DNA of 64,000 nt from SZUA-547 sp963669265 (GCA_963669265.1 OY769916.1:2480001-2544000); one strand, 5' to 3'. Shown: positions 7,942-17,157, numbered from the stretch's first letter. Numbers and translations: made by a program. Notes: generated by a model from the letters alone, not told the origin.

Positions 7942-10176
7942 TCAATGTTCATGTTCATGTTCATGTTCATGTTCATGTTCATGTTCCTCTTCGTGGTCGT
8001 GATCGTGCTCGCCGCCGTATTTGCCTGAACCGCTGCCTGTGCCGCCGCCGCCGCCGCCACCTTTCTTATAGGTGCTGCCGCCGGGACCAAAAGCTTCGGT
8101 CAAACCTTTCTGGATATCTGAACCCATTTCGCGCGAATGCACCTCCTTAGGCGACTTGCTGTAGACTTTCTTGAACTCGCTTTTGTGCTCGCTCTTGTAC
8201 TTCTCATGAAGCTGGAACGCCTTGGCCTGCTCGTATTCCACATCGCCAGGTTTCAGCGCTTTGGGGTGATCGGGGTCCAGGCGTTCAACTAGCTGACCCT
8301 GATGTCGGTGGCCGATTTCGTGGGCCAATGTGTCCAGTAGTTCGGTGAAGTTTCCGTGGGCGTGGTCATGCAGGTTCACCGTCATTCGATTCTTACTGTG
8401 GTTGTAAGAACCGTAGGGTTTCTTGGAGTCGGTGAACGCCTTATTCGTATACTTGAAATTCTCGATGTCGCCGACATCCCAGCCGTCAGGGCCACATGGG
8501 ATTTTCGCCAGTTTCTCGATCGCTTTCTTTTTTTCCTCATCACTGAGTTTGCCGGCCTTCCAATCTTCGCTGATTTTCTTGACCTCCGGGTCGTTCTTGA
8601 ATTTCTCGACAATGCTGTCCCGCGTTTTTTTGTCGTGCTCATTGAACTTGCGTTCGATTTTCTTTGATTTCCAAATTTCCTGAATCGCTGCGTGATCGTC
8701 CGCCGTCGGCGTACCGGACATCATCGTCTCAACCAGCAGATTTCGAGCCTCCATCGGTAGTTTCTTGAGGTCGCCGCTTTTCTTCAGATCTTCGACTTTC
8801 TTTCGCGCAGCCTCGCTTTTGGCGCCGCCTGAGGCTGCGGCGTCCAGAAGGGCGCGAACGTCGTCAACCGCTGCAAGTTCCGTAACTCGTTTTTTTGCCT
8901 CATCGACATCCTTGACCGCTTGCTCAAGGTCGCCTCCGCCGCTGAGCGCCGATTCAATGCCAGTCACCAATCCCTGTATTTCACTTTTCATTGGCGATTT
9001 ACTTCCTGACGCGGCCTTGAGCTTGGTCTTGACGTCCGGGAGTTTGGAGTTGATCTCTTTGGTCAGCTTCGCCTCGTACTCATTCAATTTGGTCTGGAAC
9101 GCGTCGAGGGCCTTGTTCATCTCCGTGATAAGGTCGAGCGCTTTGCCGTAGTCCTCGGCGGCCGCCGCGTCGTCGATCGGCGGGATTTTGGCGTCCAGCG
9201 CCGAGACGTCGGCGGCGAAGGACTTGTATGGACAGGACTGCGCGTCGGCGTGCTTGACCTCCATGTCCATTCGCGCGGTCTCGTATTCCTGCCGCTTCTC
9301 TTCGATTTTGGCGTCGATGTCGTCGAGCGTTGACAGAACCTCGAGCAAAAGCCGGTCCGCGTTTTCCCAGTCCTGGGCCTCGGCGGCGGCCTCCATCTCA
9401 GACTGAAAGTCTGCGAGCTGACTTTGCAGGTCGGCGATGTAGTCCATCGCGGCCGTGGAGACAGAACGTTCGGCGACGCGGTCCAGCGCGCCGGGCAGAT
9501 TGGTTTCGTATTGCGCTTTCAACTGATCGAGGCGCTCGTACTCGGCCTTGTGATCGCCAATCAAGGATTCGAGCGTCTCGGCGTTGGGCAGGGCGGTGAC
9601 CCAATCATGCTCGCCAACCGCCTTTTCGGCGGCGTCCTGAGCCTCGACCATCTTTTCCTGAATATCCTTCAGGCCAAGGTATTCGCAAACCGAGGCCTCC
9701 GCGAGATCCGAGGCGATCCGGGCCATCAGCTCGTCGTACTTCGTTTTGGCCTCGGACTGCTTCACATACTCTTCATGTAGCGGCGTGATGGTCGAGATCG
9801 CGCCGTCGAGGTCGCCGGGCGCGTTGGCGTAGACCTCAGCGCCGACATCGGTCTCGATCTTGGAGAGCGTCGTCTCAACAGCGCTATAGTCGATATGCTC
9901 CCAGGCTTTCAGGTCATCGCGTTTGGACTTCGCGCCCGCATGATCGCCGGAGCGAGCCTCCCAAGCGGCCTTGTTCGCCTCCCATTGCTTGATCAGCGCA
10001 TCGAGCGCCTTGTCGAGTTTGCTGATCTTTCCATCAATCCGATCAAGTTTTGGCTTCTCCTTTCGGGGGTGGAGCTTCCCGTCTTCCATGAACTTGTCGT
10101 ACATCTTCTGACGCCGCGTCTGGAGACCTGAGAGTTTCTCTTTGCCTTTGCGGATTTGCTGAATTTTAGATGCCAT
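7942..10176 (-). CDS. Coiled-coil protein with HExxH metallopeptidase domain and Glu-His tail
   Basis: 744 residues from the ATG at 10176, which has a GGAG site seven bases upstream and overlaps the end of the preceding gene by 11 bases. Residues 1 to about 500 are charged and helical, with long predicted coiled coils. A peptidase-like domain follows: IPCGPDGWDVGDIENF, then LDTLAHEIGHRHQG with the zinc motif H619-E620-x2-H623, and a downstream EVHSREMGSD (about 678-687) where the third, glutamate, ligand would fit. The C-terminus is a poly-Gly/Ser linker followed by a (Glu-His)n tail that could bind metal. No signal peptide is seen. This layout (long helical N-terminus, toxin-like protease C-terminus) resembles effectors loaded on contractile or other injection machines, but none is in the window. 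I do not recognise the exact family. Confidence 0.6.
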   Translation of the reverse strand: MASKIQQIRKGKEKLSGLQTRRQKMYDKFMEDGKLHPRKEKPKLDRIDGKISKLDKALDALIKQWEANKAAWEARSGDHAGAKSKRDDLKAWEHIDYSAVETTLSKIETDVGAEVYANAPGDLDGAISTITPLHEEYVKQSEAKTKYDELMARIASDLAEASVCEYLGLKDIQEKMVEAQDAAEKAVGEHDWVTALPNAETLESLIGDHKAEYERLDQLKAQYETNLPGALDRVAERSVSTAAMDYIADLQSQLADFQSEMEAAAEAQDWENADRLLLEVLSTLDDIDAKIEEKRQEYETARMDMEVKHADAQSCPYKSFAADVSALDAKIPPIDDAAAAEDYGKALDLITEMNKALDAFQTKLNEYEAKLTKEINSKLPDVKTKLKAASGSKSPMKSEIQGLVTGIESALSGGGDLEQAVKDVDEAKKRVTELAAVDDVRALLDAAASGGAKSEAARKKVEDLKKSGDLKKLPMEARNLLVETMMSGTPTADDHAAIQEIWKSKKIERKFNEHDKKTRDSIVEKFKNDPEVKKISEDWKAGKLSDEEKKKAIEKLAKIPCGPDGWDVGDIENFKYTNKAFTDSKKPYGSYNHSKNRMTVNLHDHAHGNFTELLDTLAHEIGHRHQGQLVERLDPDHPKALKPGDVEYEQAKAFQLHEKYKSEHKSEFKKVYSKSPKEVHSREMGSDIQKGLTEAFGPGGSTYKKGGGGGGGTGSGSGKYGGEHDHDHEEEHEHEHEHEHEHEH
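7945..7986. repeat. Tandem hexanucleotide repeat, 7 x ATGTTC
   Basis: Seven perfect copies of ATGTTC on the plus strand, i.e. GAACAT on the coding strand, encode the final (Glu-His)7 of the metallopeptidase-like protein and stop one base short of its TGA. Because the unit is six bases, slippage would change tail length without a frameshift. Confidence 0.95.
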
Positions 10177-11290
10177 CGGTCTGCTCCAACGAGTCCATTC
10201 CACCCATTTCGGCGATCAGGGCGTCGATGCTCGATTCAAGATCGTCAAGTTCAAGATCGCGCTGTTCGCGCGCCTCTGGCGGCAGGTTGTCCTCATCATC
10301 GGCTTGATCCTCGTCGGCCGTCTCAAGCGTCGCATTTTCCTGTGCCTCCAGGAATTCCCCGACCTTGGCCTTCAGTTCATCGAGGCTTTCCTCGGCATCG
10401 TCGACCTCGTTGGCCTTGAACTGCTTCTGGAACTGCTTGATCAAATCTTGCAGGGCCGTTTGGCCGGCCGGATCGCTCTGGACGGTGGCTTTCTGAAGGT
10501 CGGGTTTCAGGTCCGCAAGGGACTTTGTGAGCTCTTTCTTCTTTTTCTTCAGTTCCGCCGGGTTCAGGTCGTCGCCTTCCTTCTTGGACGCGGCGAGTGT
10601 GATCGGCTCCTTCGGGCTTGAGGCCGTCACCCCGGTCAGCAAGCCGAGCTGGTTCATCATGTTCTGTGCGCTGGTCAGGTCGCCGCTGGCGATAGCGCCG
10701 CCGATGGCCTTGAGCGCCGCCTTTAGCTCCTCGGCCTGCTTCTCGTCCATGCCCTCAAAGCTGAGTTCGAAAATCTCGGAGATGTGCTCGAAGTTCCCCG
10801 AAAGCTGTTCCTTGGAAAGCTCCTCGTCACCGTTCGTCGCCGTCTTTTCCTGCGCGGCCTGATCTTCAGGTTCGGTCGCCTTGGGTTTCGACTGGGCGGC
10901 GGCCTGCTCTTCATCCGCCTGCACCGAGTCCTTGTCCTCTTCTTCGGTCAAATTGAACGTAGCCTTGAACGCTCCGTGATCCGCCTTCTTGAGGTATTGC
11001 TTGAACTTGATGTCCATGCCGCCCGGCAGCTTCGCTTCATTGCAATCGAACACGAACTCTTTGCCATTGAGCTTGAGTTGCCCCGTGACGCAATTGGCCT
11101 TCTTGGCGCCGTCGGCTTTCTTGGCCTCCAGCATCAACTTAGAGATCGGATGCAGCGCATGGGCGCAAAGGCACATGCCTTCCTTGAGTTCCACGAGCGC
11201 AAAGTTCTGAGGCTTCTTCTTCGCTGCGATGACGACCGCTTTCAGGGCATCACCTTCTTTCTTCCAATCGGCGGGGGTCTTCTTGGCCAT
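10166..11290 (-). CDS. Lysine/glutamate-rich protein, first gene of the metallopeptidase operon (unknown)
   Basis: 374 residues. The first 110 form a compact domain with the stretch MCLCAHALHPISK (three Cys/His positions that might bind metal) and later CVTGQLKLNGKEFVFDCNEAK, which has two more cysteines. The rest is highly charged and helical with acidic linkers and alternates of Lys and Glu, and ends in an acidic helix. No signal peptide or membrane segment. It is the promoter-proximal gene of a three-gene unit and overlaps the HExxH gene, so the two products are probably made together and may interact. A chaperone, adaptor or loading function is possible. I do not recognise the family. Confidence 0.6.
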   Translation of the reverse strand: MAKKTPADWKKEGDALKAVVIAAKKKPQNFALVELKEGMCLCAHALHPISKLMLEAKKADGAKKANCVTGQLKLNGKEFVFDCNEAKLPGGMDIKFKQYLKKADHGAFKATFNLTEEEDKDSVQADEEQAAAQSKPKATEPEDQAAQEKTATNGDEELSKEQLSGNFEHISEIFELSFEGMDEKQAEELKAALKAIGGAIASGDLTSAQNMMNQLGLLTGVTASSPKEPITLAASKKEGDDLNPAELKKKKKELTKSLADLKPDLQKATVQSDPAGQTALQDLIKQFQKQFKANEVDDAEESLDELKAKVGEFLEAQENATLETADEDQADDEDNLPPEAREQRDLELDDLESSIDALIAEMGGMDSLEQTDGI

Positions 11291-11664
11291 GCTGATCGCG
11301 CTTCCCTAAGAGCCAGACGAGTATTCGGCGCAAGCCGTTTCAGGCGATCGTTCGCTTTTTGCGAATCCTTTGCGCCGAGCTTGAACGCACCATAGCAAAG
11401 TTCGCGAATTCAACGTAGCCGTGGGCCGGTGGGCGACAATTCGCGCGTGTGGATTTCGAGCATGACGTCAGTTGGCGTTGAAAGGACCCGGCGCTAAATT
11501 TGGGACGCAGTCCGTGTCGGAAATGTATGCGCAATCCCAGCCGCGACAACTCGCTTCCGCTGCAGCCCAATGTCTCTCGTCAACGCCCATGAATCTCCCC
11601 AACAGCGCAGGCTCGCCTCCATAGATAAGAAGGTTAGAATCAAGGTAGCGGAGACTCCGAGTGG
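11291..11664. other. Intergenic region carrying an imperfect repeat shared with 62.15 kb
   Basis: No gene is supported. The segment 11396-11452 resembles 62151-62204 (shared cores CAACGTAGCCG and CGACAA(A)TCGCGC). Promoter sequences for the minus-strand three-gene unit should lie at its left edge, but I see no clear boxes. Confidence 0.4.
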
Positions 11665-12612
11665 TTAGAGCAGTTGGAAGGCGGGCCCGGCAAAGACGGA
11701 CCAGCCTGTCTGCGCCGCAATGTCCTCAAGCGCCATCGTCGCCAGCAGGGAGTTGCCGACCGCGTTGAGCCCCGGCGACCAGCAAGCGATCGACGCGCAG
11801 CCCGGGACGATGGCCATTATCCCGCCGCCGACGCCGCTTTTTCCCGGAATGCCGACGCGAAACGCGAACTCGCCAGACCCGTCATAATGTCCACATGTCA
11901 GCATCAGCGCGTTGATGCGCCTTGCGGTCTGGCTTGACGTCACTCTTGGCCCATTCGGCCCGACGCGTCCACCGCATGCCAAAAAACGGCCTGCTCGGGC
12001 GAGCTGACGGCAGGACATGGCGATTGCACAACAGTGGAAATAGACACCGAGCGTCATTTCCGGTTCATTTTCCAGGTTGCCGTAGGCTTTCATGAAATTC
12101 GCTAGGGCTACGTTGCGGAAGCCGTGGTCGGTTTCCGATCGGGCCACCGCCTTGTCAACGAAGACCGTTTGGTCGTTGCTGACTTCGCGCAGAAAGCGAA
12201 CCATCTGTCCAATGGCCTCGGCAGGCCTATGGCGTGAAAGCAGCGCGTCGGTCACCGCAATCGCTCCCGCGTTGATGAACGGATTTCGCGGCACGCCTTT
12301 CTCGTGTTCGAGTTGGACGATTGAGTTGAACGGGTCGCCTGACGGCTCGCGGCCCACACGGCGCCACAGCGAATCCCCCTCTTTGCCAAGGGCGAGCGTC
12401 AGGGTGAAAACCTTGGATACGCTTTGGATGGAAAACGGAATGTCGGCGTCGCCTGCGGTGAATTCCTCGCCATCCGCTGTGATCACCGCGAGCCCAAACT
12501 GATTGGGGTCGACCTCGGCGAGTTGCGGGATGTATCGAGCAACTTCTCCGCGGTGCTCCGTGGCCGCGTACCTCTCGGCGATTTCACGAACGATGGCTGC
12601 GAGGTTGATCAA
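11665..12612 (-). CDS. glsA: Glutaminase A
   Basis: 315 residues, the normal length for the serine-dependent beta-lactamase-fold glutaminases. It hydrolyses L-glutamine to L-glutamate and ammonia in the cytoplasm. FSIQSVSKVF holds the catalytic Ser64-x-x-Lys67 pair; FINAGAI, YGNLE-type and GIPGKSGVGGGI motifs are all present. The reading frame opens with a TTG at 12612 followed by ILAAIVREIAERYAA-like sequence (LINLAAIV with initiator Met); there is no upstream in-frame ATG, and the distance to the conserved VARYIPQLAEVDPNQFG is normal, so the TTG start is likely right. It stands alone, downstream-facing the three-gene unit. Confidence 0.93.
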   Translation of the reverse strand: MINLAAIVREIAERYAATEHRGEVARYIPQLAEVDPNQFGLAVITADGEEFTAGDADIPFSIQSVSKVFTLTLALGKEGDSLWRRVGREPSGDPFNSIVQLEHEKGVPRNPFINAGAIAVTDALLSRHRPAEAIGQMVRFLREVSNDQTVFVDKAVARSETDHGFRNVALANFMKAYGNLENEPEMTLGVYFHCCAIAMSCRQLARAGRFLACGGRVGPNGPRVTSSQTARRINALMLTCGHYDGSGEFAFRVGIPGKSGVGGGIMAIVPGCASIACWSPGLNAVGNSLLATMALEDIAAQTGWSVFAGPAFQLL

Positions 12613-13030
12613 ACGTAATCGCTTTCTGCTTTGGGGTCGGGGCTAGGGCTAGAGCCGAGAACTACATTAACGGATAAAACGTCGTTCTGCATGGTTACAG
12701 CCGCCTTTGGTTGCTACTGCAGTGCGGTGGGCAAGCGGCATGCAGCTGGTCCCAGCAAATCCTGCAAGCCCTTTAAGCCCCGGCACCCCGCCCCATCGAC
12801 GGGTTTCTGTTACTCGTATGTACACGCGCTCTCGGTCCAGCCCCGAATTGGCGCTTAAGGGACGCCTTTAGGGTCAGGGCGAGTTAACTGTATACGGACG
12901 GATCATGCTGCTGTTGGAACGCACGCGCAGACGTTGGACATAGTTAGAGTGCATATTACAACTATCTGAAAATACTTGCAGATTCACGATATCATGCTTA
13001 TGCTGAGTCGAGGCTGAAAGGAAGGCCTCA
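12613..13030. other. Intergenic region with no recognised gene
   Basis: About 420 bases between glsA and the integrase remnant. I see no supported gene. A stretch near 12760-12805 (CCCCATCGACGG core) resembles 62290-62320, another noncoding stretch, again suggesting a small dispersed repeat. Confidence 0.4.
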
Positions 13031-13309
13031 ATGCCGAGTTTCAATTTCAAATTCACCAAGCGCACGATCGACGTGGTTCCGCACCCTGAGCGGGGCCAGA
13101 AGCTCTACCGTGACGAGACGCTCAGGGGCTTCGGGCTCCGCGTTGGCGCGCGGTCGAAAGCCTTCTACGTCGAGGGCCAGGTTCAGGGCCGAACGCGCCG
13201 CGCGGCAGCGCAAGCGGAGAAACTTCGGTATAGAGGAACCGCTCCCCCTACCCCTCGTGGATTTCGACTCCATTCCGATGCAAAGGTACTAATGCGATGT
13301 TGCGCGTAA
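13031..13309 (+). pseudogene. Truncated P4-type integrase (N-terminal arm-binding domain only)
   Basis: MPSFNFKFTKRTIDVVPHPERGQKLYRDETLRGFGLRVGARSKAFYVEGQVQGRTRR is the DUF4102-type N-terminal domain of P4-like tyrosine recombinases. After the GRTRR motif the frame leaves the family and ends; the core-binding and catalytic domains are absent. An AAGGAAGG ribosome site precedes the ATG. It lies about 200 bases left of the initiator-tRNA repeat at 13512, so it is probably the relic of an older element integrated at the same tRNA. Confidence 0.8.
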
Positions 13310-13378
13310 GTTTCGGCAACGAACCGATCGTCAACGCTCTGGTTCGAAAGCTGCATGCAATGACTGATCGAAAAGCAG

Positions 13379-13400
13379 TGGTGCCGCAGAAGGGCTCCGA
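13379..13400 (-). repeat. Short tRNA-Thr 3'-end remnant
   Basis: The 16 bases 13379-13394 (TGGTGCCGCAGAAGGG) are identical to 56251-56266, the acceptor end of the tRNA-Thr(CGT) fragment, in the same orientation. After a one-base gap the match continues for a few bases and then stops. It may be a minimal attachment core or a chance relic. Confidence 0.5.
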
Positions 13401-13511
13401 ATAAAACGCATAACTACCAGAAAATAAAAAGTATTTAATGCGAAAGAGTTTCGTTAATCCACCTTCCTGTCCACCCGAAATCGCCCACTCATTTCTTCAT
13501 GGGGCGTCAGG

Positions 13512-13559
13512 CTCATAACCTGAAGGTCGTAGGTTCAAATCCTACCCCCGCAACCAAAA
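13512..13559 (+). repeat. Left attachment site: initiator tRNA 3' half
   Basis: CTCATAACC begins the CAT anticodon loop of tRNA-fMet; the repeat continues through the T arm (GTAGGTTCAAATCCTAC) and acceptor CCCCGCAACCA plus AAA. It is identical to 23460-23507, and similarity extends about 20 bases further with three mismatches. Five or so bases upstream (CGTCAGG) also fit the tRNA, but the D arm and 5' acceptor strand are absent, so this is not a functional tRNA gene. Confidence 0.9.
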
Positions 13560-14021
13560 TCACAACACAATATCAATATGTTAAGCTCTTCACCGGCGTG
13601 CGTCGTCCGTGCCTCCAGTCCACCGTGGAAGCGCTGTGGAAGCAATAGGGAGGGGAATAGGGCGTGGCAGAAAGGGGACAGGGGGGACGGAGGAAACTTT
13701 GCTTGCGACGGTGGATAGGCGAGCGTTCATTAGAGTCCCTGCGGATTGTTTCGTCGGAGCATTTGAAGCCGCGCCGAACCAATACAGTAATGCTGTCGAT
13801 TAGATTAGGCAGCCCCTACCTCACGTTGAGGGGGATAGTTGGTGCCGCGCCAAATCTTTAGCGAAGCGGACATTCATTCATACTTTGCGATCCGCAAGGC
13901 CATGCCCCTATCGATCATGGAGTCTCCCGCTCTTCGCGTCTGAGCATCGCCGCATTTCTTGAACATCGGCTCATCTATGCTCTACACCTATTGGTTGTTC
14001 AAGAGCATGTATGGAACTGCA
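13560..14021. other. Left end of the integrative element, no gene seen
   Basis: Apart from the 22-bp repeat this 460-base stretch has only short unconvincing frames. It must include the promoter of the Gabija genes. Confidence 0.45.
13625..13646 (+). repeat. Left internal copy of a 22-bp element repeat
   Basis: Contains two GTGGAAGC motifs separated by GCT and followed by AAT. The 22 bases are identical, in the same orientation, to 23310-23331 near the other end of the element. The position, just inside each attachment site, fits arm-type binding sites of the integrase. Confidence 0.8.
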
Positions 14022-15749
14022 ATGGCCAGAGTTAGAAAAATCGAAATTAGAAACTTCCGCTCGATCAAGTCTCTTTCGTGGATGCCGATCTCTGGCATCA
14101 ATTGTCTGATCGGTCCGGGAGATAGTGGAAAGACAACCATTCTGGACGCCATCGATTACTGCCTAGGGGCACGTCGAAACCTTTCGATTTCAGACGCAGA
14201 CTTCTTTGAGATGAGTGTTTCAGAGCCAATTTGCATCGCACTCACGATCGGCGATCTGGAAGACGGGTTGAAGAGTCTCGATACGTACGGTCACTATCTG
14301 CGCGGATTTCTTGCTGAAACCGGAACGATTCTGGACGAGCCGAAAAAAGATGCGGAAACCGTACTCTGCCTTCAGTTGACGGTTCACGATGACTTGGAGC
14401 CCAAATGGGAACTGGTGTCCGACCGTGCCGCTGCGCAGGGCATGTCGCGCAGCTTGTCATGGGGCGACAGACAGAAGCTTGCACCCAACCGCCTTGGAGC
14501 ATTGAGCGACTACAATCTCAGTTGGCGGCGCGGTTCAGTTCTCAACAAGTTGAACGATGAAACGGCTGATGCTTCAGCTGCCCTGATCAACGCCGCCAGA
14601 ATTGCTCGAGATGCATTCGGGGATGATGCACAGAAGGAGTTGAGCAAAACACTCGAAATCGTTCGAAAAACTGCGTGTTCCCTAGGAATAGAAGCGGGAA
14701 CAGATGCCAAAGCATTGCTTGACGCACACGGCGTCAGTTTTTCCGGCGGTACAGTCTCGCTTCATGACGTCAAGGGCGTGCCACTCCGGAATCTCGGAGT
14801 AGGATCAATTCGGCTTCTTATCGCCGGATTGCAGCGGGCCGCTGCTGAAAAATCATCGCTGATCCTGATCGATGAACTGGAGTATGGCCTTGAGCCACAT
14901 CGGATTATTCGGCTGCTTGCCTCTCTTGGAGCGAAGGAGGAAGAACCACCTTTACAGGCATTCGTCACGACCCACTCTCCATCAGCCTTGAGGGAGCTTT
15001 CCGGCAATCAGCTCTTTGTCTTGCGCAAGACTGAAGACGAAAGCCACGAAGCTAAGCAGGTTGGCATCGAAGACGCTGCCCAAGGCACTATACGCTCCCA
15101 TCCGGAAGCTTTTCTTTCCCGCAAGGTCATTGTGTGTGAGGGCGCGAGCGAAGTCGGGTTTCTTCGTGGACTGGACGCCTGTTTCTTGTCAAATCCCGCC
15201 TATCAACCTCTCGCTGCTCGCGGTGTCTCTCTTGCTGATGGAGGCGGCGTCACAAGAGTTATTGGCAGAGGGCACGCACTTGTCGATGTCGGTTATCCGG
15301 TCGCGGTCTTCAGAGATGATGACAAACAGCCCGACGCAGAATCGGAGAAAGCTTTCGAAAGCGCTGGAGGAAGCGTTTTCAAGTGGCTGCCCGACCAAAC
15401 GATCGAGGATGCTATCTATCTTGGCGCTAATGACAAAGCCGTTGAGGGGCTAGTTGCGTATGCGATCGACTTGCATGACCGGGGTAGCATTGACCAATGG
15501 ATCAAATCGGCGTCCGCAAATGCCCTCGATCTTGAAGGTTTCGAGACCGAAGCTCTTTTAGGGGGCATCAGCGCAGAAACCAGGACCATAATCGCCAAGG
15601 CGTCAAAGCAGAAGAACAATCCCTGGTTTAAGAACGTTTCTGCGATGGAGCATATCGGGCGCTACATCGTCGGTCCTGAAATGAAGAACACCAGTGAAGA
15701 GTTCAAAGCGGTTGTTGCCGCGGTATTCAGGTGGATCGAAGATGTCTGA
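14022..15749 (+). CDS. gajA: Gabija GajA: OLD-family ATPase/TOPRIM endonuclease
   Basis: 575 residues from the ATG at 14022 (MARVRKIEIRNFRSIKSLSW); an upstream TTG at 13959 is possible but adds a non-conserved leader. The N-terminal ABC-type ATPase has Walker A GPGDSGKTT (31-39) and, after the coil-like insertion, LILIDELEYGLEPH as Walker B and a THSPSAL switch motif. The C-terminal TOPRIM domain has VCEGASEVGFLRG (catalytic Glu373) and VFRDDDK (Asp432-434). Length and order match GajA of Gabija, a nucleotide-sensing DNA endonuclease that nicks phage DNA when NTPs fall. The next gene is a UvrD-like helicase overlapping by eight bases, which is the defining partner. Confidence 0.88.
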   Translation: MARVRKIEIRNFRSIKSLSWMPISGINCLIGPGDSGKTTILDAIDYCLGARRNLSISDADFFEMSVSEPICIALTIGDLEDGLKSLDTYGHYLRGFLAETGTILDEPKKDAETVLCLQLTVHDDLEPKWELVSDRAAAQGMSRSLSWGDRQKLAPNRLGALSDYNLSWRRGSVLNKLNDETADASAALINAARIARDAFGDDAQKELSKTLEIVRKTACSLGIEAGTDAKALLDAHGVSFSGGTVSLHDVKGVPLRNLGVGSIRLLIAGLQRAAAEKSSLILIDELEYGLEPHRIIRLLASLGAKEEEPPLQAFVTTHSPSALRELSGNQLFVLRKTEDESHEAKQVGIEDAAQGTIRSHPEAFLSRKVIVCEGASEVGFLRGLDACFLSNPAYQPLAARGVSLADGGGVTRVIGRGHALVDVGYPVAVFRDDDKQPDAESEKAFESAGGSVFKWLPDQTIEDAIYLGANDKAVEGLVAYAIDLHDRGSIDQWIKSASANALDLEGFETEALLGGISAETRTIIAKASKQKNNPWFKNVSAMEHIGRYIVGPEMKNTSEEFKAVVAAVFRWIEDV

Positions 15750-17157
15750 CGACGCGATCGATCTTCTTGCAACTGACCGTGGTACTGTCACTGCTCCGGC
15801 CGGATGTGGCAAAACCCACCTGATAGCCGAGGCGCTTACACGCCATGACGGCGCCAAGCCCGTGCTGGTGCTTACCCATACCAACGCAGGTGTCGCGGCG
15901 CTAAGAAGCCGATTGGCGAATGCGGTTGTGCCCACTTCTGCCTATCGACTGATGACGATTGATGGTTGGGTAATCCGGCTTCTGTCCATGTTTCCGGAAC
16001 GATCTGGCGCAAGTGCCACAATCCTGCAAACCACCCGTCCGAACTATCCGAAGATCAGAAAGGCTGCGTGCGCCCTACTCAAAGAAGCCCATTTGTATGA
16101 CATCATAGCCGCGAGCTATGACCGCCTCATAGTGGACGAGTATCAGGACTGTTCCGTTCCACAACACGCGATCGTATTCTATGTAGCCCGCGCGCTTCGT
16201 ACCGTTGTTCTAGGCGATCCTATGCAGGCAATCTTCAATTGGCCTGGCAACGAAGTCGCCCCGTGGGACGATATGGTGTGCACGCATTTTCCAATGGCTG
16301 CAGAATTGGACGTACCGTGGCGTTGGAAGAACGCCGGTTCTGAAGAACTTGGTCAGTGGTTGCTGAAAACCAGAACTGCATTGATCAATGGGGCACCGAT
16401 CGATCTTCGGGCAGCGCCGCCTTCGGTTCAATGGGTGGAACTTAACGGAAGCGACGACTACAGCAGGCAACTTGAGGCGGCACGAACGACCTCGCCCGAA
16501 GCGGGCGGCTCGGCCCTCGTGATCGGCGACAGTAAGAAACCGAAGTCACACAGAGACTTCGCTGCCCGGACACCAGGTGCCTTCACCGTAGAGAACGTTG
16601 ACCTCAGGGATGTGACTGAGTTTGCCGCGGATTTTGAGCTCGACGAAGCGGAAGCCTTGGAAAAGATTGTGAGGTTTGCGGCTAGCGTTATGACTAGCGT
16701 GGGCCCCGACGATTTTCTGAAAAGAGTCAGTTCTCTTCAAGCCGGTACGGCCCGTAATGAGCCCAATGAGGCTGAAGTTCTTGCCTTGGAGTTTTGCGAG
16801 AGACCGTCGTTCGCAAGGGGAGCAGCGTTGCTCTCCGGCATATCAAGGATGACGGGGGTACGAGTGTTCCGAATTGATGTGCTGCGAGTTTGCCTTAAAG
16901 CGCTGAACCAATGTGAAGACGAACAGGCCGACGCTCTGTATGAGACGGCGGTCAGGTTTCGCGAGCAAAGTCGCGTTCTTGGCAGGGCAGTGCCAAAACG
17001 CGCAATCGGCAGCACGCTTCTTCTCAAGGGCCTGGAGGCGGATGTTTCCGTGGTCCTAGACGCCGCACATCATGACGCAAAAAGTCTTTACGTTGCTATG
17101 ACGCGCGGGTCCAGAAAGCTTGTTGTTTGCTCCAAATCGCCGGTTCTGAATACGTAG
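15742..17157 (+). CDS. gajB: Gabija GajB: UvrD/PcrA-like helicase
   Basis: 471 residues from the ATG at 15742, which overlaps the end of gajA by eight bases. Superfamily 1 motifs are in order: Walker A APAGCGKT (18-25), motif Ia VLTHTNAGVAALR, Walker B LIVDEYQD (129-136), motif III LGDPMQAIF, and motif VI YVAMTRGSRKLVV near the C-terminus. It lacks the 2B insertions of full UvrD, in line with GajB of about 490 residues. In Gabija it binds the GajA tetramer and is activated by DNA ends to hydrolyse NTPs. Confidence 0.87.
   Translation: MSDDAIDLLATDRGTVTAPAGCGKTHLIAEALTRHDGAKPVLVLTHTNAGVAALRSRLANAVVPTSAYRLMTIDGWVIRLLSMFPERSGASATILQTTRPNYPKIRKAACALLKEAHLYDIIAASYDRLIVDEYQDCSVPQHAIVFYVARALRTVVLGDPMQAIFNWPGNEVAPWDDMVCTHFPMAAELDVPWRWKNAGSEELGQWLLKTRTALINGAPIDLRAAPPSVQWVELNGSDDYSRQLEAARTTSPEAGGSALVIGDSKKPKSHRDFAARTPGAFTVENVDLRDVTEFAADFELDEAEALEKIVRFAASVMTSVGPDDFLKRVSSLQAGTARNEPNEAEVLALEFCERPSFARGAALLSGISRMTGVRVFRIDVLRVCLKALNQCEDEQADALYETAVRFREQSRVLGRAVPKRAIGSTLLLKGLEADVSVVLDAAHHDAKSLYVAMTRGSRKLVVCSKSPVLNT

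Noticed and set aside
11655..11700. GAGACTCCGAGTGGTTAGAGCA resembling a tRNA 5' part
   Set aside because: The bases after it encode the glutaminase C-terminus and no matching acceptor or T arm follows.
13490..13559. Intact initiator tRNA gene
   Set aside because: Only the part from the anticodon stem to the CCA is present; the D arm and 5' acceptor strand are missing at both 13512 and 23460.
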